Source: an uncultured Pelagibacteraceae bacterium (GTDB lineage Bacteria > Pseudomonadota > Alphaproteobacteria > Pelagibacterales > Pelagibacteraceae). From it: a stretch of DNA of 44,931 bases. Location of the stretch: NCBI GenBank assembly GCA_902617645.1, contig CACMXM010000003.1, positions 1-44,931 of the forward strand, written 5' to 3'. Positions 18,105-26,647 of this stretch are shown here, piece by piece. The notes beneath the pieces are model-generated. The model worked only from the letters and a program-made list of their open reading frames with translations, searched no databases and was not told the DNA's origin. The position numbers were made by a program, and so were the translations under genes. Position 1 is the first letter of the stretch. Each line of letters begins with the position of its first letter.

Positions 18105-19027
18105 TTGTTATATTTTAGTTTTGTAATTTGATGATGTCCATTTAATGACATCACAATTGACGAGTATTTTGTTGCAGTTTTAAACATATGTTCAGTAATT
18201 CTTTGGTATGTCATCATAAAATTTAATACTTCTTGTTTATTCATTACCTTGGAGTTTTTCTTATTTTTATTTTTTATTTTTAATTTTTTTTCTTGAACCA
18301 ATCTCCACTTTCTTAATAAGGCAAAATTTTCTGCTTTCAAATATAACAAACAATCCATCATGCTATGAAATGTTTTATATTTATTTTTAAGATTTAAATT
18401 AACATATTTTCTCCACTTCATAGATTTATCATTAAATCTTTCTAAAGAGTTAATGGGTTTTATAAGTTGTTTTGTGCTTTGAGATTTTGCACCAACACAC
18501 CAACCTTCGAAAATTACAATATCTGGTTTTGATTTGACTTTATACCATTTATTTTTTGAAAGCCTGTCATCTATAGATTTATCAAATTTTGGAAGAGATA
18601 AGCTTTTTAACTTTTTTGCTTTAACTTTCCTAAACAAATTAAGCATCATATCAATATCATGAGTTCCTGGAACTCCTCTAGTTTTTAACAATGGATGAAC
18701 TTTTTTAGACAAAATAATTCTTTCTTTTCTTGTTTTATAAAAATCGTCAATTGAAATTTTAAATACGTTTAATTTGAAATATTTTTCCAGAATTATTTTA
18801 ATTATTGAAGAGATTGTTGTTTTCCCAGTTCCTTGACCACCCGATAAACCAACAATCATGGTTTTGTTTTTTTTCACTTTTTTAGCCATCCAAAAACAAA
18901 CCGGTATAAGGAAAGATCTCAACATTTTATCTTTATTTTTAAATTTTTCGCTAGAAATTTCTTGAGTTGATATAAACCTATAACAAGGTTTTTTGACTTT
19001 ATTTAAACATGCAGAAATTTGGGACAT
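18101..19027 (-). CDS. P-loop kinase of the glycerate 3-kinase (GLYK/YggC-like) family
   Basis: Probably phosphorylates D-glycerate to 3-phosphoglycerate, feeding glycolate/serine-derived carbon into lower glycolysis. The Walker A motif is GLSGGQGTGKTT (residues 60-71). SIDDFYKTRKERIIL and HPLLKTRGVPGTHDIDMM follow; this DDFY and RG-P-GTHD pair is characteristic of plant-type GLYK and the yeast Tda10 group. PDIVIFEGWCVG is the Walker B-like segment. Length 308 residues. It overlaps tolC by 4 bp and starts 1 bp after the second GFA gene. Substrate is inferred from family; uridine- or pantothenate-kinase-like P-loop enzymes are the alternatives. Confidence 0.78.
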   Translation of the reverse strand: MSQISACLNKVKKPCYRFISTQEISSEKFKNKDKMLRSFLIPVCFWMAKKVKKNKTMIVGLSGGQGTGKTTISSIIKIILEKYFKLNVFKISIDDFYKTRKERIILSKKVHPLLKTRGVPGTHDIDMMLNLFRKVKAKKLKSLSLPKFDKSIDDRLSKNKWYKVKSKPDIVIFEGWCVGAKSQSTKQLIKPINSLERFNDKSMKWRKYVNLNLKNKYKTFHSMMDCLLYLKAENFALLRKWRLVQEKKLKIKNKNKKNSKVMNKQEVLNFMMTYQRITEHMFKTATKYSSIVMSLNGHHQITKLKYNK

Positions 19028-19028
19028 T

Positions 19029-19397
19029 TTATTTTTTATCTAAAGGATGATTCCGACCATCATTTACAGCTACATCTTTAAATTTGAAAATATCAATGTC
19101 ATCTATACAAGCAACATTTATTCCATAAATTTTTGGATTTATTCTTGGTCTATTATGTGTATGAATTCCACAGTTAGTACAAAAATAATGTTTAGCAGTA
19201 TTAGTATAAAATTGATAAAGTTTTAAAGAATCCTCTCCTTTAATTAATTTAAAATCATTTTCACCTAATACTCCAATTACGTATCCTTTTTTTTTACAGA
19301 TAGAACAATTGCATCTCATTATTTTTTCAATTCCATTGTCTGGAATGTTTACTTCAGCTTCTACATTTCCACAGTGGCATTTTAATTTTTTTATCAT
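19029..19397 (-). CDS. GFA/CENP-V-domain zinc protein (second of a tandem pair)
   Basis: The 122-residue protein keeps the GFA zinc ligands: CHCGNVEAEV near the N-terminus, RCNCSICKKKG (about 28-38) and YFCTNCGIHTHNRPR (about 71-85). The name-giving member (Gfa) was proposed to aid glutathione-formaldehyde adduct formation, but most relatives are uncharacterised. It is clearly a paralogue of the gene just upstream, with shared LYQF-TN-AKHYFCTNCGI and ND-G-NH-LD-K segments. The start shares a base with that gene's stop (TAATG). C1 or thiol-aldehyde chemistry is inference. Confidence 0.85.
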   Translation of the reverse strand: MIKKLKCHCGNVEAEVNIPDNGIEKIMRCNCSICKKKGYVIGVLGENDFKLIKGEDSLKLYQFYTNTAKHYFCTNCGIHTHNRPRINPKIYGINVACIDDIDIFKFKDVAVNDGRNHPLDKK

Positions 19398-19768
19398 TAT
19401 TTTTTCCTATCTAATATATGATTATGTCCATCATTTATTCTTACTTTAAATTTAAATAGCTCATCTTCTGTTATTCCATTTAAGCATCCTACATTTATAC
19501 CATATGTATTAGGATCTGCTCTTCTTTGATTGTGTGTATATATTCCACAATTAGTACAAAAATAATGTTTAGCAACGTTTGTATTGAATTGATAAAATTT
19601 TAATAACTCTTCTCCTTTTGTCACTTTCAAATCTTTTTTATCAATCACAGTGCTTATTGCTCCCTTTCTTTTACACATTGAACAATTGCATCTGTAAAGA
19701 TCTTCTAAGCCTTTGGTTAAATTCACTTCAATTTCAATTTGACCACAATGACAATTCAATTTTTCCAT
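19397..19768 (-). CDS. GFA/CENP-V-domain zinc protein (first of a tandem pair)
   Basis: A 123-residue protein with the same zinc ligand layout as its neighbour: CHCGQIEIEV, RCNCSMCKRKG and YFCTNCGIYTHNQRR. First gene of a tight minus-strand set (GFA, GFA, glycerate kinase, tolC), and divergent from the SOS-regulated umuDC operon across 173 bp. Tandem retention of two copies in a compact genome suggests distinct substrates or heteromer formation; neither can be seen from sequence. The ATG at 19768 is the first in frame before the conserved Cys motif. Confidence 0.85.
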   Translation of the reverse strand: MEKLNCHCGQIEIEVNLTKGLEDLYRCNCSMCKRKGAISTVIDKKDLKVTKGEELLKFYQFNTNVAKHYFCTNCGIYTHNQRRADPNTYGINVGCLNGITEDELFKFKVRINDGHNHILDRKK

Positions 19769-19841
19769 AATTTATATCTAGGCAATCTATCCCTTGTCCA
19801 AGTTATCCACAATCCAACAAAATGTAGTTTGGATGTTCACG

Positions 19842-19862
19842 TTTTGATTCACTTTTGATTCA
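19842..19862. repeat. Direct repeat TTTTGATTCA x2 in the GFA/umuD intergenic region
   Basis: TTTTGATTCA occurs at 19842-19851 and 19853-19862, an 11-bp period, so both copies face the same side of the helix. The first copy, with the GTTC at 19835-19838, forms a degenerate GTTC-N7-GATT resembling the SOS operator with two mismatches. Possible weak regulator site; unproven. Confidence 0.4.
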
Positions 19863-19887
19863 GTTCCAGACTCAAAATACAACCTAT

Positions 19888-19917
19888 TTGACACTATTGA
19901 ATAAGTGTTGTACTAAT
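19888..19917 (+). promoter_or_regulatory. umuDC promoter
   Basis: A perfect -35 box, TTGACA (19888-19893), a 17-bp spacer and TACTAAT (19911-19917) as the -10 region, a weak match to TATAAT. Transcription would start about 19923-19925, inside the SOS box, which is a normal repression geometry. Confidence 0.65.
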
Positions 19918-19919
19918 GA

Positions 19920-19934
19920 GAACAAAATAAGAAC
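19920..19934 (+). promoter_or_regulatory. LexA (SOS) box of umuDC
   Basis: GAAC-AAAATAA-GAAC is an exact match to the alphaproteobacterial LexA operator GAAC-N7-GAAC. It starts 2 bp after the -10 region and ends 7 bp before the umuD ATG at 19942. It shares the GAACAAAA half with the candidate recA box. Confidence 0.85.
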
Positions 19935-19941
19935 ATTTATT

Positions 19942-20337
19942 ATGAAACTGACTATACCTTACTATTTACACAAAGCAGGAGCTGGTTTTCCGTCTCCAGC
20001 TACCGACTACATAGAGGAAGATATAGATCTAAACGTTCACTTAATTAAGAATGTTCCAGCAACTTTTGTAATCAGAGTTCAGGGAAAATCAATGACTGAT
20101 GTTGGTATCAATGATGGAGATATATTGGTCGTCGATAAAAGTTTAACACCTAGAAATTTTTCAACTGTAATTGCAAATGTTCATGACGAATTAGTGGTTA
20201 AAAGCTTTGTACAAGAAAGAGATAAAAAATTTTTAACCTCAGGATCTAAAAATTTCAAAGATAGAATTTTAATTAACGAAGAAGAAGATATTTTTATTTG
20301 GGGAGTTGTAACTTATGTCATCCACTCAGTATACTAA
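19942..20337 (+). CDS. umuD: UmuD-like S24 peptidase, DNA polymerase V accessory subunit
   Basis: After RecA-stimulated self-cleavage, UmuD' binds UmuC to form the error-prone polymerase. The 131-residue protein has the predicted cleavage site at Ala14-Gly15 in [11 protein letters not shown], aligning with Cys24-Gly25 of E. coli UmuD. It has the catalytic Ser50 in [15 protein letters not shown] and Lys87 in ELVVKSF. The N-terminal arm before the cleavage site is about ten residues shorter than in E. coli. The reading frame is open to 19855, but the ATG at 19942 is chosen because it lies just after the SOS box and places the cleavage site correctly. It overlaps umuC by 23 bp. Confidence 0.92.
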   Translation: MKLTIPYYLHKAGAGFPSPATDYIEEDIDLNVHLIKNVPATFVIRVQGKSMTDVGINDGDILVVDKSLTPRNFSTVIANVHDELVVKSFVQERDKKFLTSGSKNFKDRILINEEEDIFIWGVVTYVIHSVY

Positions 20338-21595
20338 AAAAATCGCGTTAATTGATTGCAATTCTTTCTATGTTTCTTGTGAAAGATTATTTAACCCAAA
20401 AATAAGAAAAAAACCTGTTGTAGTTTTATCTAATAATGACGGCTGTATAATTTCAAGGTCTAATGAAGCAAAAGCTTTAGGTATTAAAATGGGTGAACCT
20501 TACTTTAAAGCAAAAGATATAATTATAAAAAATAAAGTAAATGTATTTTCATCAAATTATTCTTTATACGGTGATTTATCGAGAAGAGTAATGAGAACTC
20601 TAAAAAGATTTAATTCCGATATAGAGGTTTATTCAATTGATGAAGCATTTATAGATTTATCAAACTTTTCTGACGAAGAAGTTGAAGAAGTTGGGAAGGA
20701 AATCAGGAATACTGTTTTACAGTGGACAGGGATACCAACAAGTATTGGTATAGCAAAAACAAAAACTTTAAGTAAAATTGCAAATCACATTGCAAAGAAA
20801 AAACAATCTGGTGTTACGAGTTTAATTGGTATTGAAAATCTTGATCCGATATTAGAAAAAATTGAAATAAATGATGTATGGGGAGTTGGAAGACAGTTAA
20901 CTAAATTTTATCAAAAACACGGCGTTTATAACGCCAAGCAATTAAAAAATAAATCAAATACCTGGATTAAAAAATGTTCGAATGTTTTAAGTTCAAGAAC
21001 AGCAATGGAGCTTAGAGGTATTCCTTGTATTGATTTAGAAACAACACAATCAAAAAGAAAAAGTTGTGTTGTGTCTCGTTCATTTGGAAAAAGAGTTGAG
21101 CATTTCCAAGAACTAAAAGAAGCAGTTGCAAGTTATTGTTTAAATGCTTCTGAGAAAATTAGGTCAGAAAATTTAGTTGCAAAAGCGATAACCGTTTTTG
21201 TTAGAACAAGTCCTTTCCAAAGAAATTTTGGTTATTATTCAAATTCAAAAACAGTTGATTTTCCGATTGCAACGAACAATAGTATAGAAACTGTTACAGT
21301 TGCAGTTTCAATATTAGAAGAAATATTTAAACATGGTTGTCGATATCAAAAAGCAGGGGTGATGCTAACAGGATTATCAAATGAAAATGATAAGGAAAAT
21401 TTATTCTCATCCGAAAAAGATGAAAAAATAAATAGATTAATGAGATCAATGGATAATACAAATTACCGTTATGGAAGATCTACGTTAAGTCTTGCAAGTG
21501 CGGGTGTTTACAAAAAGTGGAATATGAGAAGAGAACATTCATCTAAAATTGATACAGCTGACTTTTATTCACTGCCAAAAATAAAAACTACTTAG
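20315..21595 (+). CDS. umuC: UmuC-like Y-family DNA polymerase V catalytic subunit
   Basis: Translesion polymerase. Palm motifs are [19 protein letters not shown] (first metal Asp) and [12 protein letters not shown] (Asp-Glu pair); [19 protein letters not shown] is in the fingers. The helix-hairpin-helix region holds [20 protein letters not shown], and [19 protein letters not shown] starts the little-finger domain. Length 426 residues, normal for UmuC. It overlaps umuD by 23 bp and shares its SOS promoter. The 3' end runs 8 bp into the convergent lyase gene. No lesion-bypass neighbour such as imuB is present. Confidence 0.95.
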   Translation: MSSTQYTKKIALIDCNSFYVSCERLFNPKIRKKPVVVLSNNDGCIISRSNEAKALGIKMGEPYFKAKDIIIKNKVNVFSSNYSLYGDLSRRVMRTLKRFNSDIEVYSIDEAFIDLSNFSDEEVEEVGKEIRNTVLQWTGIPTSIGIAKTKTLSKIANHIAKKKQSGVTSLIGIENLDPILEKIEINDVWGVGRQLTKFYQKHGVYNAKQLKNKSNTWIKKCSNVLSSRTAMELRGIPCIDLETTQSKRKSCVVSRSFGKRVEHFQELKEAVASYCLNASEKIRSENLVAKAITVFVRTSPFQRNFGYYSNSKTVDFPIATNNSIETVTVAVSILEEIFKHGCRYQKAGVMLTGLSNENDKENLFSSEKDEKINRLMRSMDNTNYRYGRSTLSLASAGVYKKWNMRREHSSKIDTADFYSLPKIKTT

Positions 21596-22775
21596 AGAAA
21601 TGACAATTTGGCTCAACAACAGTCCAAGAAGCGCTACCAAAGCCTTTTTTTTTAATATTTAAGAAATTATAAACTATTTTACTCTGATAAGAATTAAGTT
21701 CACTTTTATTTTCAGACCATTTTTTTAATCTTTTTACATTTTCATGATCAGGAAAACGCGTTGCATAAGCGTATAACCAACCCCAATTACTTCCTGAATT
21801 AGACCTTAAATCTTGAACCTTGTAATCTTTAGCTGGTCCTGGCCATCTATTTTCTTTAGCATACTTGAAAACTTTTTCATTATTCTCAGTAAAATCAATA
21901 AAAAATTTAACTAAGTTATGATAATTTTTGCCTTTGAAATTTAAGTCCCAAATATTGTATCCTTGATGTTCAGCTATTATTGCTATGACAGCGAGTGCAT
22001 TCATCGCTCTTCCTTGATAGAACATTGCTCTTCCACCTCTTCTTGTTTCAATCGGCATACTTCCATCTTTTCGTTGGTATTTAATTGCTGCCTCATAGTT
22101 TTTAAATGCTTTTCTAAACAATTTGCTATCATTCAATAAAACGCCTAATTGCATGTGAGAAACGGCTGAAGATAAAGCATGATTATGTGCTCTTCTAGGA
22201 ACACCAGAGGCACCACCATAATCATAATTTTTTAAACCATACATGAGATGTTGGTTTTTCTTTACAATTTTTTTGAACCAGTCTTTTATAATTTTATCTT
22301 CATTTTCTGGGATATTTATAACTTGCTTAGCGAAAGAGTAAGCTGCCATCATTGGAGATGCTATATAAAGATTTACGGTAAGCGTATCATTCCAATGTCT
22401 TCCTTCATGATCTGAGGGGCCTGTTCTTTGTGCAGCATTTGCTTTTGCCCATTCTAAAATAACTCTCTTAACATTCTGGCAAGCTTCAATATTTCCTCCT
22501 GAACATGGGAAACTAAAGTTCTCAAATTTATTTTGTGCATGATTAAATCTATCATCCAGACCATATCCCTCAGGCGCTTCAACTTTTAAAACAGGTGTAA
22601 CAAAGTTATTTTCAGGACTGACATATAATTCTGTTTGGCAATTCTTTAAATTTGCTGGTATTGGAAATATAATTTCAGGATTATTAATTTCAGCTTTTTT
22701 TTTTATTTGTTTAAAATTTGCAGATGCAGATGTACAAAATAAAATTAAAAAAAATACAAGAATATATCTAAACAT
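21588..22775 (-). CDS. Secreted PL5-like alginate lyase-family protein
   Basis: A 395-residue protein with signal peptide ([19 protein letters not shown]), so periplasmic or secreted. It is helix-rich and matches the PL5 (AlgL) pattern: [18 protein letters not shown] (Asn198-His199) and [20 protein letters not shown] (Arg246, Tyr253). These follow the spacing I recall for the catalytic Asn/His and Arg/Tyr of Pseudomonas Alg[19 protein letters not shown] comes next. A conserved Cys pair in the N-terminal region may form a disulfide. Substrate could be mannuronate-type polymer, an oligosaccharide, or the cell's own glycan; no alginate biosynthesis or import genes are near. Last gene of the minus-strand set that begins with the PMT glycosyltransferase. 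Confidence 0.75.
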   Translation of the reverse strand: MFRYILVFFLILFCTSASANFKQIKKKAEINNPEIIFPIPANLKNCQTELYVSPENNFVTPVLKVEAPEGYGLDDRFNHAQNKFENFSFPCSGGNIEACQNVKRVILEWAKANAAQRTGPSDHEGRHWNDTLTVNLYIASPMMAAYSFAKQVINIPENEDKIIKDWFKKIVKKNQHLMYGLKNYDYGGASGVPRRAHNHALSSAVSHMQLGVLLNDSKLFRKAFKNYEAAIKYQRKDGSMPIETRRGGRAMFYQGRAMNALAVIAIIAEHQGYNIWDLNFKGKNYHNLVKFFIDFTENNEKVFKYAKENRWPGPAKDYKVQDLRSNSGSNWGWLYAYATRFPDHENVKRLKKWSENKSELNSYQSKIVYNFLNIKKKGFGSASWTVVEPNCHFSK

Positions 22776-22780
22776 TTTGC

Positions 22781-23608
22781 TTAGATAGGTTGATCACCTT
22801 CTATAGCAACTCTATCCATTACTCTTTCGTGTCCCAACCCTCTTCCAGGAAAAAAATCTGATAAACCTTGATGTTGAGTGCTTCTATTATCCCAAATCGC
22901 AACAGCATTCTCAGTCCACTTAAATCTACATGTAAGATCTAATCTTTCTTGATGAGTGTATAATTTTTTTAATACTTCATCACTTTCATTTTCTTCAAGG
23001 CCCTCGATTCTTTTTGTGTACATAGAGTTTACATAAAGAATTTTTTTTCCCGTTTCTGGGTGGGTTCTTACAATTGGATGACTGTTTGAATATTCATCTA
23101 TATTTCCATTACCCTCCATGCCTTTATATGCTTCAACGAATGCTGCAGCACCAAGAGAGCTATGAATAGCTTTCTTATCTTTTATTTTTTCTTTAAGTTC
23201 ACTATCTAAAGTTTCATAAGCTAATTCCATATTTGAAAACATTGTATCGCCACCAACAGGAGGAATTTTAATTGATCTTAAAATAATTACTTTTGTAGGC
23301 TTTGGATTATAACTTACATCTGTATGCCAATTTTCTCCCCATTGGTGTTTTTCATCAGGTTTTTTGATTATTCTTATTATCTCAGGATACTCTTCTCTAC
23401 CTTTTACATAAACGTGTTTTTCAAGAGGTCCAAAGTTCTTAGCAAAATTAATCTGCTGTTCTGCTGTAATATTTTGATTTCTAAAAAAAAGAACCTTATG
23501 TTCTAGCAATAAATCATTAATCGTTTTCCAATTTGTCTCAGAAGAATCTTTTAAATCTACACCTTTGATTTCTGCACCTAATGCACCTGAAATAAGATTT
23601 ATTTCCAT
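22781..23608 (-). CDS. TauD/TfdA-family Fe(II)/2-oxoglutarate dioxygenase
   Basis: Oxidises a small organic compound using 2-oxoglutarate, O2 and Fe(II). The iron ligands are His95 and Asp97 in ENWHTDVSYNPKP and His246 in WDNRSTQHQG; the 2-oxoglutarate-binding Arg is in HERVMDRVAI. The N-terminus LISGALGAEIKGVDLK and IPPVGGDTMFSNM are typical of the family. Length 275 residues. Taurine, alkyl sulfates, dichlorophenoxyacetate-like acids or amino acid derivatives are all possible; taurine is not proven. It lies 39 bp after the Amt fusion gene and 5 bp before the lyase gene, so it is probably co-transcribed with them. Confidence 0.88.
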   Translation of the reverse strand: MEINLISGALGAEIKGVDLKDSSETNWKTINDLLLEHKVLFFRNQNITAEQQINFAKNFGPLEKHVYVKGREEYPEIIRIIKKPDEKHQWGENWHTDVSYNPKPTKVIILRSIKIPPVGGDTMFSNMELAYETLDSELKEKIKDKKAIHSSLGAAAFVEAYKGMEGNGNIDEYSNSHPIVRTHPETGKKILYVNSMYTKRIEGLEENESDEVLKKLYTHQERLDLTCRFKWTENAVAIWDNRSTQHQGLSDFFPGRGLGHERVMDRVAIEGDQPI

Positions 23609-23647
23609 AAATTAATTTTATCAATTTTAAAAAAATTAAGTAGTAAA

Positions 23648-25774
23648 TTATTTACCTATAACAACAATAGTTAAATCATCACTTAATTTTTTTATTTTTG
23701 ACGAGTCAGTTATCTCTTTAGTAATGTTATTAAGCTCATCATTAACATTTTTGCTAAAATTATTATTTATGACCTTTTTTGAACCTTCAATGCCAATTTC
23801 TTGATTATTTTCATCCAAACTTTCTGATAATCCATCGGTAAATGCATATAGCCTGTTACTATTAAGATTAATTTTATTAATAGAATAATTTGATTTTGTT
23901 TTTTGTATAATCACACCTAGTGGTGGTGATTTGCTCTCAAATTCCTCAAAGTTTCCACTCTTGTCTCTTATTAAAGCTGGTTGATGACCCGCATTTACCC
24001 ATGAAATTTCTCCTGTGATTAAATTATAATTTCCTATAATTGAAGTTACAAACATTCCACTAGTTTTAGTTAAATACAGGTCATTGTTCATGTGAAATGC
24101 AATTTCATCTACATCCACTTTATCTCTAGACATTATTTCAAATAATGTAGATGCTTTTGCCATAACCATTCCTGCATGTATCCCTTTGCCGGCTACATCT
24201 GCAATTATAAAATAGACACTGTCATTATGAGGGTAAAAACTAAAAAAATCTCCTGACACTTCTCTTGCAGCTATATTTATACCTTGAACAGGATAATTTT
24301 TTAAATTTCTTTTTGGTAAAAAGTTTTCTTGAACCTTTACTGCTAGCTTAACTTCTTTTGATATTCTTTCACGCCACCTATTTTTTTCTTCCTCACTTGT
24401 TTCTAACTTACTCATTAATTTATTGTAATAAAGGCCAATCACACCGCCAGCAGTAAATGGATCCTGTGGACCTCTAATTTTCAGATCACCTGATTCTGAT
24501 TGTTTATCTAAAATAGAAATAAGATCATGTTCAACTGAAACTGCATTGTGCTCAGCAATATTTAATCCTAGCTCTTCTTGTACAGGACTTACCCTTAGAG
24601 GATAAAATTTATTAACTAAACTCAACACTGTGTAAGATGAAACAAACGTAAATAAACCAATTGACACAATACCGATTAATTGAATTTTAATTTGAGAAAA
24701 TCTATCTAAACCGGTATCTAAAATATTTAAATCTCCAAATATACCAACCGCTAAAGTTCCCCAAATACCAGCTGCTAAATGTACTGGAACAGCACCAACT
24801 ACATCATCAATTTCAAAGTTATTTAATGTTTCATTTACTATAATTGCAATTATTGCTCCTAATATTCCAACTAAAATTGAGACAACTGATGTCATTGAAT
24901 TACATCCTGCTGTGATTGCTACTAGTCCTGCTAATGGACCTAAAATAATATAAAAAGGATCGGGTTTTTTATATTTAAAGTAAGAAATAGTTAAACCGGT
25001 TAGTAAACCAAACGCTGCTGCTAAAAATGTATTTATTAAAATTAATGGAACAGCTTCATCCATTGCTCCATTACTTCCTCCATTAAAACCAAACCAACCA
25101 AACCATAAAATAAGTGTGCCTAAAACTGCTAAAGGGAAACTAGATCCAGTAAATTTTCCTTTATTCGCCTCAGAATATTTACCTATTCTTGGGCCCAATA
25201 TAATTACAGCTGCCAAAGCAATCCATCCTCCCACAGAGTGAACTATTGTGCTGCCAGCAAAATCTATAAATCCTAAGTCTGATAGCCAACCAGTAGATTT
25301 TACTGAACCTGTAAGATAACTCGAAGACCATGCCCAATGACCAACAACAGGATAGATGACTCCAGTTGCTAAAACTGTCATAATTAAATATCCATTAAAT
25401 TTCATTCTTTCCGCAACAGCACCAGAAATAATAGTTGCGGCAGTAGCAACAAACATTGCCTGAAAAACAAAGTAAGTCATATATTCTGCTTTTTCTGTTT
25501 TGAAAAAAAACAAGTCGGTACCAAAAAAACCATTATAAGAAGTACCAAACATAATACCAAACCCAAAAATCCAAAAAATAACTACGGATACACCAAAGTC
25601 AGCAGCATTTTTTAGTGCAACATTAATACTGTTTTTATATCTAGATAATCCTGTTTCCATACACATAAATCCTGCTTGCATAATGAAAACTAAAATAGCG
25701 CAATCAATTACCCACAAAGTGTCAATGTTGCTTGTTAATTTTTCTATTATCTCTTGGGCCATGTCTTTACTCAT
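23648..25774 (-). CDS. Ammonium transporter fused to a PP2C/SpoIIE-type Ser/Thr phosphatase
   Basis: 708 residues against about 400-430 for a stand-alone Amt. Residues 1-400 are a full Amt channel with about eleven membrane segments. VFQAMFVATAATIISGAVAE carries the Phe gate, GFIDFAGSTIVHSVGGW the essential Asp171 and first pore His179, and GAVPVHLAAGIWGT the second pore His332. A linker (about 405-460) and a short amphipathic/coiled-coil helix (EEEKNRWRERISKEVKLAVK) lead to a SpoIIE/RsbU-like phosphatase. This has KVQENFLPK, REVSGDFFSF (Asp509), FIIADVAGKGIHAGMVMAK (Asp526), VNAGHQPALI, AFTDGLSES (Asp647) and LSDDLTIVVI (Asp699/700). All PP2C metal ligands are kept, so both halves look functional. 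A transceptor that dephosphorylates a partner according to ammonium flux is inference. Starts 4 bp after the GT2 gene; no glnB/glnK in the window. Confidence 0.93.
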   Translation of the reverse strand: MSKDMAQEIIEKLTSNIDTLWVIDCAILVFIMQAGFMCMETGLSRYKNSINVALKNAADFGVSVVIFWIFGFGIMFGTSYNGFFGTDLFFFKTEKAEYMTYFVFQAMFVATAATIISGAVAERMKFNGYLIMTVLATGVIYPVVGHWAWSSSYLTGSVKSTGWLSDLGFIDFAGSTIVHSVGGWIALAAVIILGPRIGKYSEANKGKFTGSSFPLAVLGTLILWFGWFGFNGGSNGAMDEAVPLILINTFLAAAFGLLTGLTISYFKYKKPDPFYIILGPLAGLVAITAGCNSMTSVVSILVGILGAIIAIIVNETLNNFEIDDVVGAVPVHLAAGIWGTLAVGIFGDLNILDTGLDRFSQIKIQLIGIVSIGLFTFVSSYTVLSLVNKFYPLRVSPVQEELGLNIAEHNAVSVEHDLISILDKQSESGDLKIRGPQDPFTAGGVIGLYYNKLMSKLETSEEEKNRWRERISKEVKLAVKVQENFLPKRNLKNYPVQGINIAAREVSGDFFSFYPHNDSVYFIIADVAGKGIHAGMVMAKASTLFEIMSRDKVDVDEIAFHMNNDLYLTKTSGMFVTSIIGNYNLITGEISWVNAGHQPALIRDKSGNFEEFESKSPPLGVIIQKTKSNYSINKINLNSNRLYAFTDGLSESLDENNQEIGIEGSKKVINNNFSKNVNDELNNITKEITDSSKIKKLSDDLTIVVIGK

Positions 25775-25778
25775 AATA

Positions 25779-26645
25779 TTAAAATTTTTGAATACTTAAA
25801 ATATTTTCTAATGAGTTTTCAATCTGATTCAAATTTTCTCTTTTAGAAATAACAAATGTACTAACTAAGAATATTACTACTAAAATAACTGGTATAATCA
25901 TTATAAATGATATTTTTTGATGTATTAGAAAAAAATATACCAAAATAAATAAAATTGATCTTATTAAAACATTGAATTTAAATACACCAATTATTGCTAA
26001 TGAATGTTTTATAAGATTTAAAAAACTCATTTTTGATGGTCCAAAATATCTTTTACCTCTCTCAGATGCAATTGCTGCTCTGTCATTACAATTTTTTGCT
26101 AATGAACCTGAGAAACTACTCCAAGTTGCTTTATCGGTTAACATTTTTTCTATAGTTGATTTTGTCAAGCATGTATAATTTCCGAATTTAATAGATTGGC
26201 CTGTAAAAGTATAAGTTAAAATTTTATGAAATGAATAGCACAATTTAAATAAAATACTTTCGGATCTTTTAACTCTTTCTCCTACTATTGTTTTATTTGG
26301 ATGATAATTAAAATTTTCTATGAATAATTTTATTTCTTCAGGCCTATCTTCACCATCTCCATCCATTGGAATTACATAATCAAACTCCTCATTTTTAATA
26401 ATATGATTTAGACCTGTCGCAATACATCTTGCATGGCCTACATTTTGTTTAAGATTCAAAATTTGAACTGAATTTAAATTCGAAAAGTTTGAGAGGTTTT
26501 CTGTAATTTGTTCTGTAGATGCGTCGTTTACTAAAATTATTGAAAAAGTATGATCTATTCCACTTACTTCATTATTAATATTTTCTAAGAGTTTAGTTGC
26601 AGATTGCCAATCATTATAAATCGGTATCAATATTATTATTTTCAT
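25779..26645 (-). CDS. GT2-family glycosyltransferase with two C-terminal membrane segments
   Basis: A 288-residue enzyme starting IIILIPIYNDWQSATKLLE, the GT2 nucleotide-binding strand. FSIILVNDASTEQ follows, then LKQNVGHARCIATGL and YVIPMDGDGEDRPEEI, which holds the DxD-type metal-binding motif in the DPM1/GtrB-like form. Two hydrophobic segments (about 220-240 and 245-265) anchor the C-terminus. Enzymes of this kind often charge polyprenyl phosphate with a sugar, which a PMT/ArnT-type transferase then uses; such a gene lies just upstream. It is preceded by a 41-codon ORF ending 2 bp before its ATG. Confidence 0.85.
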   Translation of the reverse strand: MKIIILIPIYNDWQSATKLLENINNEVSGIDHTFSIILVNDASTEQITENLSNFSNLNSVQILNLKQNVGHARCIATGLNHIIKNEEFDYVIPMDGDGEDRPEEIKLFIENFNYHPNKTIVGERVKRSESILFKLCYSFHKILTYTFTGQSIKFGNYTCLTKSTIEKMLTDKATWSSFSGSLAKNCNDRAAIASERGKRYFGPSKMSFLNLIKHSLAIIGVFKFNVLIRSILFILVYFFLIHQKISFIMIIPVILVVIFLVSTFVISKRENLNQIENSLENILSIQKF

Positions 26646-26647
26646 TT

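Noticed and set aside
19803-19811. TTATCCACA, an exact consensus DnaA box between GFA and umuD, with a second copy on the other strand at 34847-34855 in the ygfZ 5' end
   Set aside because: Two exact copies in 45 kb are close to what chance gives at this base composition. There is no cluster, no AT-rich unwinding element with repeats, and no dnaA, dnaN or gidA neighbour, so I do not call an origin.
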